DNA of 56,772 nt from an uncultured Pseudomonadota bacterium (GCA_902771535.1 CACXWU010000007.1:1-56772), one strand, 5' to 3'; shown: positions 16,842-26,618, counted from the stretch's first letter. A program made the numbers and translations. The notes: generated by a model not told the origin, from the sequence alone.

Positions 16842-18292
16842 TAGTCAATCTCCTTTAGTGATGGAAATTTCGCTCCCGCTTCCAGAACGCTTCCAAGTTG
16901 AATTAATCTTTCCTCCATGAAATGAGGTGCCAACAGTTGCAACCCCAACGGTTTTTGCTCTCTATCCAAACAAATCGGAACGGACATCCCCGGAACTCCT
17001 GCAATATTTGCCGTAACCGTTAAGACATCATTCAAATACATCGTCACAGGATCTTTCGGTTCATTGTCCAAACTGAATGCGCTGCTCGGAGTAGTCGGCG
17101 CAAGCAAAGCATCAACCTTTTGGAACACATCATTAAATTCATGGTAAATAATTTTTCTGACCTTCAACGCCTGCATGTAGTAAGCATCAAAATATCCCGC
17201 CGACAATACGTAAGTTCCGATCAAAATTCTTCTTTTTACCTCGTTGCCGAGACCCTGATCTCGTGTATTCTCATACATCTCGTTCAGTGTTTTTCCCTCA
17301 GCTCGAAAACCGTACCTCACCCCGTCATATCGAGCTAAGTTTGCGGATGATTCCGCCGGTTGGATTATATAGTAAGCTGGCAGAGAATACTTCGATGAAG
17401 GTAGAGACACATCTACTATCTCCGCGCCGGCATCTTTTAAAATCTGAGCACCCTTCTTCCATGCATCCACAACATCCTGCTGAATTCCATCAACCAAAAA
17501 TTCTTTCGGAATTCCGATTTTCATTCCTCTTATAGACTTGCCTGCAAAAGATTCGAAATCAGGAACAGGAATGTTTGCGGAAGTTGAATCTTTTTCATCA
17601 TACCCCGCAATTGCTTTTAAAAATACCGCAGCATCTTTAACCGTTTTTGTTAAAACACCGCCTTGATCCAAAGATGAAGCCATAGCGATCATTCCGTATC
17701 TAGAACATCTTCCGTAGGTTGGCTTCAACCCGACGATTCCCGTAAATGCTGCCGGTTGCCTGATCGACCCACCGGTGTCCGATCCTGTTGCTGCCGCGCA
17801 AAGATGCCCACAAACTGCCGCTGCCGATCCTCCCGACGAACCGCCTGGAACCAATCTTTCACTGATTTTCCATGGGTTGAGAACTTTCCCAAAATAACTG
17901 GTAGAATTCGTCGAACCCATCGCAAACTCATCCATGTTCGTTTTGCCCAAAAACACGGCGCCGGCATCCAACAACTTCTGAGTAATGGTCGACTCATAAG
18001 GCGGAACAAAATTCGACAACATCTTCGATGCGGAAGTCGTGCGAATTCCCTTCGTTATAAACATATCCTTGATGCCCAACGGAATTCCCTCAAGATCTCC
18101 TGCCGTATTATTCGCAATCTTTTCATCAGATTGCTTAGCTGCTTGTAAAGCCTTATCCGCACAAACTGTGATATAAGCGTTCAGATTTTTGTATTTCTCG
18201 ATTCTTTCCAAAAAACATTTCGTCAGTTCAACTGAAGAGAATTTTTTCTTCAGCAAATTATCCTTTATTTCACATAACGATAAATGATACAT
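16841..18292 (-). CDS. gatA: Asp-tRNA(Asn)/Glu-tRNA(Gln) amidotransferase subunit A
   Basis: 483 aa amidase-signature enzyme that releases ammonia from glutamine for GatB. The Ser-cisSer-Lys triad is visible: Lys75 in PLGIKDMF, the GGSSGGSAAA loop (residues ~150-159) and Ser176 in DTGGSIRQPA. In many Alphaproteobacteria the order is gatC-gatA-gatB; here 74 bp of non-coding DNA and then xerD lie upstream, so gatC must be elsewhere or missing. Confidence 0.97.
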   Translation of the reverse strand: MYHLSLCEIKDNLLKKKFSSVELTKCFLERIEKYKNLNAYITVCADKALQAAKQSDEKIANNTAGDLEGIPLGIKDMFITKGIRTTSASKMLSNFVPPYESTITQKLLDAGAVFLGKTNMDEFAMGSTNSTSYFGKVLNPWKISERLVPGGSSGGSAAAVCGHLCAAATGSDTGGSIRQPAAFTGIVGLKPTYGRCSRYGMIAMASSLDQGGVLTKTVKDAAVFLKAIAGYDEKDSTSANIPVPDFESFAGKSIRGMKIGIPKEFLVDGIQQDVVDAWKKGAQILKDAGAEIVDVSLPSSKYSLPAYYIIQPAESSANLARYDGVRYGFRAEGKTLNEMYENTRDQGLGNEVKRRILIGTYVLSAGYFDAYYMQALKVRKIIYHEFNDVFQKVDALLAPTTPSSAFSLDNEPKDPVTMYLNDVLTVTANIAGVPGMSVPICLDREQKPLGLQLLAPHFMEERLIQLGSVLEAGAKFPSLKEID

Positions 18293-18366
18293 AAATTAAC
18301 CTCTGCAAACTTTCGCTATGATAAATAATTTTACGGAAAAATGAAAGGTATGTATCGATTTTGAGA

Positions 18367-19254
18367 TTATCTGACAGACTTTCTTGTGAGATGTTTATCA
18401 CTTAACGGATGATATTCGTTAACCACCTCTTTTAATCTCGCCCGACTTACGTGGGTGTAGATTTCAGTGGTCGATATACTTTCATGTCCGAGCATTTTTT
18501 TCACACTTAGAAGATCCGCGCCGTGATCCAAAACATGAGTCGCAAAAGCGTGCCTCAAAACATGTGGAGACACTTTTTCCGGGTCTACTCCCGACATAGC
18601 CGCCACATCTTTTATTATCTGAAATATTCTCTGGCGAGTAATGTGTTTTTCTGGATTTTTTGAAGGAAACAACCAAACCGAAAATGGTTTTATCTCGTTC
18701 CATTGTTTCAATAATTCAATAACCTGGTGAGTAACAGGAACTATTCTTTCTTTTCTGCCCTTTCCGAATATGCGAATAAATTTATCCTCCACAAAGGAAT
18801 TCATTTTCAAAGAAATCAGCTCACTGACTCGCAATCCGCTGCCGTACAAAAGATACAAGATCAGATCCGCGCGTATTTGCTCTTCCAACGGCAAAGTCGA
18901 AGTCGATTCCCGAAGCTTTTTCACTGCGTCTTCACTTATTATTTTCGGAAGAGCCCGACAAGATTTCGGCTGACGAATAAAGGTCATCGGATTTTTTTCA
19001 ATCAACTCTTCCGCCACCAAAAATCGAAAAAATTGTTTCAAGGCCGAAACTTTTCTTTTTATCGTAGATACCTGAAAATTCTTGTTCTTCAGAATTTCGA
19101 GATAACCGGCAACTTTTTCTTCCGTAATCCCAACATTTATGTCGACATGAGCCAAAAAATCCTGCAAATCCGAGAAATAAGACTCAACCGTATTCTTGGA
19201 GACGTTTCTCTCGCTTTTCAAATATTCCAAAAACAATTCAAGATAGTTATGCAT
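18367..19254 (-). CDS. xerD: Tyrosine recombinase XerC/XerD family
   Basis: 295 aa from the ATG chosen because it begins with the family start (MHNYLELFLEYLKSERNVS) and overlaps the stop of the small upstream gene. N-terminal SAM-like core-binding domain (~1-90); catalytic residues are in GSGLRVSELI (Arg), GKGRKERIVP (Lys), SPHVLRHAFATH (His-x-x-Arg), MLGHESISTTEIYTHVS (His and Tyr). It resolves chromosome dimers at dif with its partner recombinase. XerD versus XerC cannot be fully settled from sequence alone; this one resembles XerD. Confidence 0.88.
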   Translation of the reverse strand: MHNYLELFLEYLKSERNVSKNTVESYFSDLQDFLAHVDINVGITEEKVAGYLEILKNKNFQVSTIKRKVSALKQFFRFLVAEELIEKNPMTFIRQPKSCRALPKIISEDAVKKLRESTSTLPLEEQIRADLILYLLYGSGLRVSELISLKMNSFVEDKFIRIFGKGRKERIVPVTHQVIELLKQWNEIKPFSVWLFPSKNPEKHITRQRIFQIIKDVAAMSGVDPEKVSPHVLRHAFATHVLDHGADLLSVKKMLGHESISTTEIYTHVSRARLKEVVNEYHPLSDKHLTRKSVR

Positions 19255-19381
19255 TTCGCTGTATCTTAATTTCCTTGATGACTTCGCGAGAATTCGCGGG
19301 AATTCCAATGGACAGATAAATTCCCAATCCGATTAAGGCAATCAGCCCAAGCGCTCCCAAAAATATAAAAAAAGATTTCAT
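19247..19381 (-). CDS. Small membrane protein (44 aa) coupled to xerD
   Basis: Encodes MKSFFIFLGALGLIALIGLG, then a short polar tail (SREVIKEIKIQRNA). One membrane helix covers residues ~4-27. The preceding AAGAGA is a weak Shine-Dalgarno. Its final codons overlap the xerD ATG (8-bp overlap), a classic coupling arrangement, which argues that it is translated. No family recognised. Confidence 0.6.
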   Translation of the reverse strand: MKSFFIFLGALGLIALIGLGIYLSIGIPANSREVIKEIKIQRNA

Positions 19382-19526
19382 CTCTTTACCATAGTACAAA
19401 TAAACCGTATAATGGCTTTATTATAATGTGAGGAACAGAAAAGTACTACATGCCTGAATGTCGATTATGTAATTTTTTTGTTTTAGCTGGTTTCAACGTT
19501 TTCCATTTCAAAAAAGAGAGCTTCGA

Positions 19527-20837
19527 ATGATACATGTGGTGTTCGTCGTTGTGACGTTGGTGCTGTTATGTACAGCGGCTTTCTTGTCCGGGTCAGAAAC
19601 GGCAATTACCGGATCTTCCAGGGCGTATTTGTTTCATCTCGCCAAAAAAGGAGATAAAAGAGCCAAAAAGGTGCTCGATTTGCAGGAAGACATGTCGTTA
19701 TCTATCGAAACGATCTTGATGTTGAATCAGATTATACTTTTCCTGATTCCAACGTTTACTGCTTGGTATTCTTTTCATCTAACTCCGGCACAAAGCACGA
19801 TTTGCACTTCATCTATCGCTATTTTGATTGTAATTTACGCCGAAATTTGTCCGAAACTTCTCGCAATAAGATTTATAATTCCATTTGCACTATTTGCCGC
19901 TCCTGCTATCAAAATTCTGGTATCGACTTTGAAAGGGTTAACTCGAATTCTGGAAGAATGTGCGAAAATTTCCCTGCGACTTGTAGGAATTAATATCGAT
20001 GTTCAGCAAACTGCAGATCAATCTGATGAAGAACTTCGCGGAGCAATTGAAATGCATTCCTCGGAAGGTGATGAAGAAGAGGAAGAGCAAAAAAAAACAA
20101 TGCTGAAAAGTATCTTGGACCTTGAAAATGTCTACGTCAATCAGGCGATGGTTCACCGCAGACATATGAGAACCATAGACATTTCCCTGCCGGTGGCGAA
20201 AATCGCGAAAGAAATTTCAAGCTGTCCTTTTTCGAGAATACCTCTTTGGAAAGACAGTCCCGAAAATATTGTCGGAGTTCTGAAAGCAAAGACCTTTTTC
20301 AAAGCTTTACAGATGAACAACGGAGATTTTTCGAAAATTAAGATTTCCAATTTAATATCGCCCCCTTGGTATATTCCGGAAACAACTTCCCTCATGGATC
20401 AGCTGGAGAATTTCCGAAAGAAAAGAGAGCATTTTGCGTTGATCGTGGATGAATACGGAGACCTTCTCGGGTGTATTACGTTGGAAGATATTTTGGAAGA
20501 AATCGTCGGAGAAATCGTAGATGAGTATGACAACAAAGAAATCGCCGACGATGTAAAAATTCAGCCGGACGGAAGCTTTATGGTAAACGGAGCCACTCCG
20601 ATCAGAGATTTGAATCGTCAATTCGGATGGAATATCCCGGAAAAAAATGCAACTACGATTGCCGGATATGTTATGTATGAAACAAGAAAGATTCCGGATA
20701 TTGGGCAGGTTTATGTCCTAGCCGGACTGAAATTGGAAATTCTACGTCGCCAAAGAAACCAAATTGTATTGATGAAAATTACCCCTCAGTCTACGCAACA
20801 AAATACTTCGGAAAACACCAAAGTTGTTGAAAATTAA
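19527..20837 (+). CDS. CNNM/CorC-type membrane protein with CBS domains (HlyC/CorC family)
   Basis: 436 aa. N-terminal DUF21 region with about 4 membrane segments and the start FLSGSETAITGSSRAYL; a CBS pair (FSRIPLWKDSPENIVGVLK; ALIVDEYGDLLGCITLEDILEEIVGEI, residues ~225-340); C-terminal CorC_HlyC transporter-associated domain (DGSFMVNGATPIRDLN). Family members act in Mg2+/Co2+ efflux or its control; the haemolysin name is historical. Transcribed divergently from the xerD unit and followed by the zinc-ribbon gene. Confidence 0.88.
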   Translation: MIHVVFVVVTLVLLCTAAFLSGSETAITGSSRAYLFHLAKKGDKRAKKVLDLQEDMSLSIETILMLNQIILFLIPTFTAWYSFHLTPAQSTICTSSIAILIVIYAEICPKLLAIRFIIPFALFAAPAIKILVSTLKGLTRILEECAKISLRLVGINIDVQQTADQSDEELRGAIEMHSSEGDEEEEEQKKTMLKSILDLENVYVNQAMVHRRHMRTIDISLPVAKIAKEISSCPFSRIPLWKDSPENIVGVLKAKTFFKALQMNNGDFSKIKISNLISPPWYIPETTSLMDQLENFRKKREHFALIVDEYGDLLGCITLEDILEEIVGEIVDEYDNKEIADDVKIQPDGSFMVNGATPIRDLNRQFGWNIPEKNATTIAGYVMYETRKIPDIGQVYVLAGLKLEILRRQRNQIVLMKITPQSTQQNTSENTKVVEN

Positions 20838-20883
20838 TTTGTGAATATCTATAATTAAGTCGCGGCGTTTGGGGAATTTACTT

Positions 20884-21462
20884 ATGATCGTGGTCTGTCC
20901 AAATTGTTCCAGTAAATATTCCGTGCATTCTGAAGCAATTGGCGGAGGAAAGCTGGTTCGTTGTGCTGTGTGCGGATTGACTTGGCAACAGAATCCTGTA
21001 AAAGAGAAGAAGCCAAAAGATTCACGTGGTCTGTTTATGTCTATCTTTTACTGGTTTGTCGTTTTTATCACGATATTTCCGATTTTGTTTGCCCCGAAAA
21101 CCATATCAAAGTATTGGCCGGCGTCGGCGTCTTTTTACAGAATTATTGGAATGAGTGATTCGCAAAACCAAGAAGCTTTTTCAGTGAAGAATGTCTCCAG
21201 CTTTTTTGTAAAAAGGAACGGAAATCTCTACATGGGAATCAAGGGAGAGTTGAGTAATATCTCCAACGAGGTACAAATGGTTCCGAGATTGGTCATAAGC
21301 TTGAAGGACGATAACACCTCCAATTTGTCTTTTCAAACTTCATGGACTCATAGATTGAATTATAAAAAATTACTTCCAAATCAAAAAATAATCTTTGAAA
21401 CAGATTTGAAGAGTGTACCTTACACGAACTTGATTTGTGATATTAAATTGAACACATTGTAA
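20884..21462 (+). CDS. MJ0042-type zinc-ribbon membrane protein
   Basis: 192 aa. N-terminal zinc ribbon C-P-N-C...C-A-V-C (CPNCSSKYSV ... VRCAVCGLTW, residues ~4-35), one membrane helix (residues ~50-70) and a periplasmic beta-rich domain with SNISNEVQMVPRLVISL, as in the alphaproteobacterial family often named zinc-ribbon domain-containing or FxLYD-like protein. The ATG was chosen over a TTG five codons upstream because GGGG lies 9 nt before it. It ends 2 bp before ftsK. Function not established. Confidence 0.75.
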   Translation: MIVVCPNCSSKYSVHSEAIGGGKLVRCAVCGLTWQQNPVKEKKPKDSRGLFMSIFYWFVVFITIFPILFAPKTISKYWPASASFYRIIGMSDSQNQEAFSVKNVSSFFVKRNGNLYMGIKGELSNISNEVQMVPRLVISLKDDNTSNLSFQTSWTHRLNYKKLLPNQKIIFETDLKSVPYTNLICDIKLNTL

Positions 21463-21464
21463 GC

Positions 21465-23624
21465 ATGCGACAGAATCAGTACAAAATTTTTTCTTTGATC
21501 TCAAGTTTATATTTCAGACTTGTGGAATTTTTTGGGGTCTGTGTATTTTTCGTGGCACTGGCCACCCTAGTTGCGCTGATTTCATACTGTCCGGAAGATC
21601 CTTCTTTGAACACCGCTATTGACGGGTTCGTTTCAAATCTGCTTTCTTCCCCCGGGAGTTATTATTCCGACTTGATGATGCAGTTTTTCGGAAGATCTTC
21701 CTATTTATTTTCATTTATTTTAATGTCATTTGGATATCAGCTGATCGAGTATCACGTTGTTTCGTATTTCAGAATCATCTGCGGAATTTTTTCCTGCATC
21801 CTCGTCGCAACTTTCTTTAGTTTGATTCACTGGGACAATTTTGCTGGAGTAGTTGGTTCCATTTCAAAGAAATACCTAAATATATACGGCGGCGAAATTT
21901 TTAAAACCTACGAAATATATTTCAGCATTCTCATCGGGATTTTATTTTTATGCTCATTTTTATTAGCAATCAGATTTCATTTCTCAACCATAAAAGACTG
22001 CTTCATGTATTTCAAAAATTCGGTCGCAAAAAGTGAAGAAAAAATACAAGAGCTTTCGCCTTCGGTCCAGATTATAAGAAAGTCCGAAACGAAAAGGCCG
22101 AGCCCAAAAAGGAAACCGAGAATTTCCGAGACGACTACGAGCAAATTCGTATTGCCCTCCATCAGTTTGCTGTCGGAGCCGAAATTTAACGGAGAAAAAT
22201 TATCAGATTCCGATCTTAAAGCTCGCTCAGAAAATCTGACGAAAGTTTTGGCTGATTTCGGAATAAAGGGAGAGATCGTCGGAGTCAGTCCCGGACCTGT
22301 CGTGACACTATATGAATTAACCCCCGCCGCCGGAATAAAATCGTCTCGAGTGATCGGCTTAGCTAGTGACATTGCGAGGTACATGAGTGCTGTTTCCGCT
22401 CGAGTTTCGGTAATTCCCGGAAAAAATGCGCTGGGGATCGAACTTCCGAATGTGAAAAGGCAAACGGTGTACCTTAGAGAAATTTTGGAATCGAATGCTT
22501 ATAGCCGCAGCACTGCGGCGCTGCCGATTTCTTTGGGAAAAGATATATCCGGTGACCCGATGGTAGTCGATCTCTCGAAAATGCCGCACTTGTTGATCGC
22601 GGGAACTACAGGATCAGGAAAGTCCGTCGGTATCAACGCCATGATTATGTCCCTACTCTATCGATTGCCGCCGGAAAAATGCAAATTTATCATGGTAGAT
22701 CCGAAAATGCTGGAGTTATCAGTCTACGATGATATCCCACACTTGCTGACTCCTGTTGTGACTGACCCGAAAAAAGCCGTCGTCGCGCTGAAATGGGCGG
22801 TGAAAGAAATGGAATCGCGTTACAAAGCGATGTCCAAAATCGGAGTCAGAAACATCGAAAACTATAATGCAAAATTGGCGTCACTGAAATCTTCTGGAGA
22901 GGATATCACCAGACGAGTTCAGACCGGATTCAATCCGGAAACGGGTGCGCCTGTTTATGAAAATCAGAAGATGGAAATGAAACCATTTCCTTACATCGTC
23001 ATCATCGTTGATGAGATGGCCGACCTTATGTTGGTCGCGGGAAAAGATATCGAAGTCGCGGTTCAAAGGTTAGCGCAAATGGCGAGAGCGGCGGGAATTC
23101 ACCTGATCATGGCAACCCAAAGACCATCTGTGGATGTCATTACGGGAACAATCAAAGCGAATTTCCCAACGCGAATAAGTTTTCAGGTTAGTTCGAAAAT
23201 CGACAGTCGGACTATTTTGGGAGAACAAGGTGCTGAGCAATTGCTCGGACAGGGAGACATGTTGTATATGTCGTCGGGAGGACGAACAACTCGTGTACAC
23301 TGTCCGTTTGTAAGCGATGGTGAAGTTGAAAAAATCACAAATGCGCTTCGCGCACAAGGCGCACCAGATTATGTCGAGGATATTTTGGAAGACGACGAAG
23401 GGTTGTTAAATGGTTCTTCCGATGCAGGAGCAAACGAAAACGATCCGCTTTACAAAGAGGCTGTCGATCTCATTATGAGAGAGGGAAAAGCCTCCACCAG
23501 CTTCATCCAAAGGCATTTAAAAATCGGGTATAACCGCGCGGCACGAATTATCGACATGATGGAACAGGCCGGAATAGTTTCTGCCGCGAATCACGTAGGA
23601 AAAAGGGAAATATTAGGACGATGA
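21465..23624 (+). CDS. ftsK: DNA translocase FtsK
   Basis: 719 aa, on the short side. N-terminal domain with four membrane segments (residues ~15-175), a basic linker (~185-240), the translocase alpha/beta domains with Walker A GTTGSGKS (~379-386) and Walker B IIVDEMADL, and a C-terminal winged-helix gamma domain (RHLKIGYNRAARIIDMMEQAG) that reads KOPS. It pumps chromosome ends through the closing septum and activates XerCD at dif. Its stop overlaps the lolA start (ATGA), and the ftsK-lolA order is common in Alphaproteobacteria. Confidence 0.96.
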   Translation: MRQNQYKIFSLISSLYFRLVEFFGVCVFFVALATLVALISYCPEDPSLNTAIDGFVSNLLSSPGSYYSDLMMQFFGRSSYLFSFILMSFGYQLIEYHVVSYFRIICGIFSCILVATFFSLIHWDNFAGVVGSISKKYLNIYGGEIFKTYEIYFSILIGILFLCSFLLAIRFHFSTIKDCFMYFKNSVAKSEEKIQELSPSVQIIRKSETKRPSPKRKPRISETTTSKFVLPSISLLSEPKFNGEKLSDSDLKARSENLTKVLADFGIKGEIVGVSPGPVVTLYELTPAAGIKSSRVIGLASDIARYMSAVSARVSVIPGKNALGIELPNVKRQTVYLREILESNAYSRSTAALPISLGKDISGDPMVVDLSKMPHLLIAGTTGSGKSVGINAMIMSLLYRLPPEKCKFIMVDPKMLELSVYDDIPHLLTPVVTDPKKAVVALKWAVKEMESRYKAMSKIGVRNIENYNAKLASLKSSGEDITRRVQTGFNPETGAPVYENQKMEMKPFPYIVIIVDEMADLMLVAGKDIEVAVQRLAQMARAAGIHLIMATQRPSVDVITGTIKANFPTRISFQVSSKIDSRTILGEQGAEQLLGQGDMLYMSSGGRTTRVHCPFVSDGEVEKITNALRAQGAPDYVEDILEDDEGLLNGSSDAGANENDPLYKEAVDLIMREGKASTSFIQRHLKIGYNRAARIIDMMEQAGIVSAANHVGKREILGR

Positions 23625-24232
23625 AAATTTTAAATTTATTAATTTTTGTTTTTTTGAATTTCGCATGTTGCGCTAAGGATTATCAAAAACCATCGACAAC
23701 TGAACAAAAAATTGATTGGATCGAGAAAATCGAAAACTATTTCAACAAAGAATTGGATTCTGTAAAATCAGATTTCAAACAAACGGATAGTCGCGGAGAA
23801 GTCTCTACCGGCAAGATATTTCTGAAAAGAAAAAAAGGCTTAATGAAGTTATATTATGACGATCCAAACCCAAATGTCGCGATCGTGAGAGACTACAAAC
23901 TTACCCATTTCAACCGAGATCTCAAGGAAAAAACCGTTGTGTCCGTCTATTCGTCTCCACTTGCATTTTTTCTGGAGAAAAAAATAGATTTGAAGAAAAA
24001 TGTAAAAGTAACAGCGTTGAATGAATTTCCCAATTCGGTCGCAATAACTCTGAAAAAACAGGGAGATGAGGACGAAGGCGCGATCGCATTGGTATTTGCA
24101 AAGAAGCCTTTTCAGTTAAAAGGTTGGGTAATTTCGGAGAACAATAATTACGGCCGACAAACTCAATTAGCCCTGGAAAACGCGCAATTTAATGCAGCGT
24201 TTTCCGATAAAGAATTTGATAGTTTTTCGTAA
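23621..24232 (+). CDS. lolA: Outer-membrane lipoprotein carrier LolA
   Basis: 203 aa with signal peptide (LLIFVFLNFACC). The fold signature is visible: an N-terminal helix, then DFKQTDSRGEVSTGKIFLKRKKGLMKLYYDDP, and late strands with KGWVISENNNYGRQTQLALENAQF. LolA ferries lipoproteins through the periplasm to LolB or the outer membrane, consistent with several predicted lipoproteins elsewhere in the window. ATGA overlap with ftsK. Confidence 0.88.
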   Translation: MKILNLLIFVFLNFACCAKDYQKPSTTEQKIDWIEKIENYFNKELDSVKSDFKQTDSRGEVSTGKIFLKRKKGLMKLYYDDPNPNVAIVRDYKLTHFNRDLKEKTVVSVYSSPLAFFLEKKIDLKKNVKVTALNEFPNSVAITLKKQGDEDEGAIALVFAKKPFQLKGWVISENNNYGRQTQLALENAQFNAAFSDKEFDSFS

Positions 24233-24295
24233 ATCCTCGGCGCAAAATTAGACAAAAATAGAAGAAGATTATTCTTCCCCTATATTCCGCAGATT

Positions 24296-25657
24296 TTAAC
24301 AAAACAGTCTTTTTATCCTTTGCCAAACTGATACTTGCAAGTCATCTGATTCCAGAATCGCAACTATTTCATTGCTTTCCTGTTCTTTTGCAAGGCTCAA
24401 GGCTGTATTACCTTCCCTATCCTTGTGATTTATGTCAGCACCTGCTTTCATCAAACACTCTACGATATTTTCTTGTTCGTCTTCCACTGCAAGTATCAAA
24501 GGAGTTACTCCTTCATTATCTGCCTTATTAACATCAGCGCCATGGTTTATCAAACATCTCACAATATTCTCGTGTCCCCCTGCTACTGCGAGCAACAAAG
24601 GAGTAGCCTTATCATTGTCTGTCTTATTAACATCTGCACCGAGCTTTATAAAATACTTTACAATACGCTCATGCCCCAACGCTGCCGCTGCGATTAACGG
24701 AGTAATTTCACCGTCATTAATCGATTCATTGATATCGACACCACTTTCGACAAAATACCTTACTATGTCCTTGTTGCCCTTCATTACAGACAATAAAAAC
24801 GGTGTAGACGCTTTATCATTCTTCTTATTGATATCTGCGCCATGTTCTACCAAATATTTTATGATATCTTCATCCTCATTCTCTACAGCCATAAATAGTG
24901 GGGTATTTCCATCATTGTTTGCTTTATTAACATCAGCGCCATGCTCTATTAAATACCTTACGATATCCTCATCCTCCTTGTCTATTGCAAAAAGTAAAGG
25001 AGTATTTCCATCGTTGTTCGCTTTATTAACATCAGCACCGCATTCCGTCAGGCATTCTACAACGTCTTCGTGTCCATCATATACGGCCATAATCAACGGA
25101 GTAATTCCTTCATCATTCGACTTATTGAAATCAGCTCCATGTTTCGTCAGATATTTCACAACATCTGTGTGTTCATTTTTCGCTGCTATCCATAAAGGAG
25201 TAACTTCGCTATCATCCTCCTTGTCGATATCCGCGCCACGCTCTACTAAATATTTTACGGCACCTTCGTGTCCATTCTGGGCCGCCATCCACAAAGGAGT
25301 AACTCCCTCGTCCGTGGCTTTATTAACGTCCGCACCATGTTCTACTAAATATTTTATGATATTTTCATTTCCACATTCTGCAGCTACCATCAATGGGGTA
25401 ACTCCCTCATCATTCGTTTTATTGACATCTGCACCAAGTTCTACAAAGTATTTCACGATGTCTTCGAATCCGTTATAGGCAGCGATACCCAGAGAGATAG
25501 CCATGACCTCTTCAGATTCAGCAGTTGCAACGAATTTCGGTGATATTCCAAGCTTACGTAACGCATCGATATCTATACCTGTAAATTCTTTTATCTTCTC
25601 TAGATTATTTGACGCCACAGCTTCAAACCATTCATCGTTATTTATTCCTTTTTCCAT
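24296..25657 (-). CDS. Ankyrin-repeat protein (about 12 repeats)
   Basis: 453 aa from the ATG preceded by GGAG at 6 nt; an ATG four codons upstream overlaps that site. After a ~45-residue N-terminal region come about 12 consecutive ankyrin repeats of 33 aa (TPLxxAxxxGHExIVKYLxxxGADVNKxxDEG pattern) and a short basic tail. No signal peptide or membrane helix. Ankyrin repeats bind proteins, and such genes are abundant in intracellular Alphaproteobacteria, where several are delivered to the host; that role is inferred here. Convergent with lolA. Confidence 0.9.
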   Translation of the reverse strand: MEKGINNDEWFEAVASNNLEKIKEFTGIDIDALRKLGISPKFVATAESEEVMAISLGIAAYNGFEDIVKYFVELGADVNKTNDEGVTPLMVAAECGNENIIKYLVEHGADVNKATDEGVTPLWMAAQNGHEGAVKYLVERGADIDKEDDSEVTPLWIAAKNEHTDVVKYLTKHGADFNKSNDEGITPLIMAVYDGHEDVVECLTECGADVNKANNDGNTPLLFAIDKEDEDIVRYLIEHGADVNKANNDGNTPLFMAVENEDEDIIKYLVEHGADINKKNDKASTPFLLSVMKGNKDIVRYFVESGVDINESINDGEITPLIAAAALGHERIVKYFIKLGADVNKTDNDKATPLLLAVAGGHENIVRCLINHGADVNKADNEGVTPLILAVEDEQENIVECLMKAGADINHKDREGNTALSLAKEQESNEIVAILESDDLQVSVWQRIKRLFC

Positions 25658-25807
25658 TATGATCTCCATATTTTTTATCTCTACCTATCTATATAATGTC
25701 TTTTTTTTAATCCCCAAGGGGCGACATAAAAATTTTTTCATTTTTTGAAAAGATATATCCGCGCACCAACCCCATCACAAACTAAAGATCTTCAGAACAC
25801 TTTCCGC

Positions 25808-25836
25808 TTGATCTGAACCACGGAAAATTGTAGTAT
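25808..25836 (+). promoter_or_regulatory. Predicted promoter of the atpBEF'F operon
   Basis: TTGATC (25808-25813), exactly 17 bp, then TAGTAT (25831-25836), 26 bp before the atpB ATG. Confidence 0.5.
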
Positions 25837-25862
25837 CTCATCGTCGGTAAAAAGTTAGTGAT

Positions 25863-26585
25863 ATGATAGATCCGTTGCATCAATTTGCTATATCTCCTCT
25901 CGCGAAGTTCGAGGTTTGCGGGATAGATCTGTCTTTTACAAATTCTTCCCTTGCTGTTTTGGTCGCGGTTGTGCTGGTTTTTGTTTTGTTCGCTTGCGGA
26001 TTGAAAAAAGACGGAATGATCCCGAGTCGACTTCAAGCTTTCATTGAGATGATGTACGAACTTGTTGCGGGGATGATTACGGGAAATGCAGGAAAAGCGG
26101 GATTAAAATATTTTCCGTTCGTTTTTTCGATTTTCTTTTTCGTACTGCTTGGAAATTTGCTGGGAATGGTCCCGTATATGTTCACTTTTACCAGCCATAT
26201 AATTGTTACTTTCACTCTTGCGATGATTGTATTTTTGTTCGTGACAATTTTGGGAATCGTGCTTCATGGATTCCATTTTTTCTCGCTGTTCATGCCGAAA
26301 GGGGTATCGATTTTCTTGGCGCCGATTTTGATTCCGGTCGAGATGATTTCTTACATGTCCAGACCGATTAGTTTATCAGTTCGTCTTTTCGCAAACATGA
26401 TGGCGGGACATACCATGATGAAGGTTTTCGCCGGATTTGTTGCGATGTTGGGAATTTTCGGAGTGGCACCTATGGCGGTCAACGTTGTTCTAACCGGATT
26501 TGAGGTTGTTATCTCCATGTTACAAGCTTATATATTTACTGTGTTAACTTGTGTATACTTGAATGATGCGGTACATTTGCACTAG
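25863..26585 (+). CDS. atpB: F0F1 ATP synthase subunit a
   Basis: 240 aa with 5-6 membrane helices. The essential Arg lies in RPISLSVRLFANMMAGH, facing the c-ring, and the last helix has GFEVVISMLQAYIFTVLT. It forms the proton half-channels. First gene of the F0 cluster; no atpI-like gene is seen in the 190 bp upstream. The alphaproteobacterial split, with F0 genes apart from atpHAGDC, is seen here. Confidence 0.96.
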   Translation: MIDPLHQFAISPLAKFEVCGIDLSFTNSSLAVLVAVVLVFVLFACGLKKDGMIPSRLQAFIEMMYELVAGMITGNAGKAGLKYFPFVFSIFFFVLLGNLLGMVPYMFTFTSHIIVTFTLAMIVFLFVTILGIVLHGFHFFSLFMPKGVSIFLAPILIPVEMISYMSRPISLSVRLFANMMAGHTMMKVFAGFVAMLGIFGVAPMAVNVVLTGFEVVISMLQAYIFTVLTCVYLNDAVHLH

Positions 26586-26618
26586 ATTTTAGAAAGTTTT
26601 AGGAAAGGGAGTTTTGAG

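Noticed and set aside
24432-25478. 348-codon open frame opposite the ankyrin gene
   Set aside because: It mirrors the regular ankyrin repeats, is Ser/Thr-rich with no domain, and has no ribosome binding site; a shadow of the repeat codon pattern.
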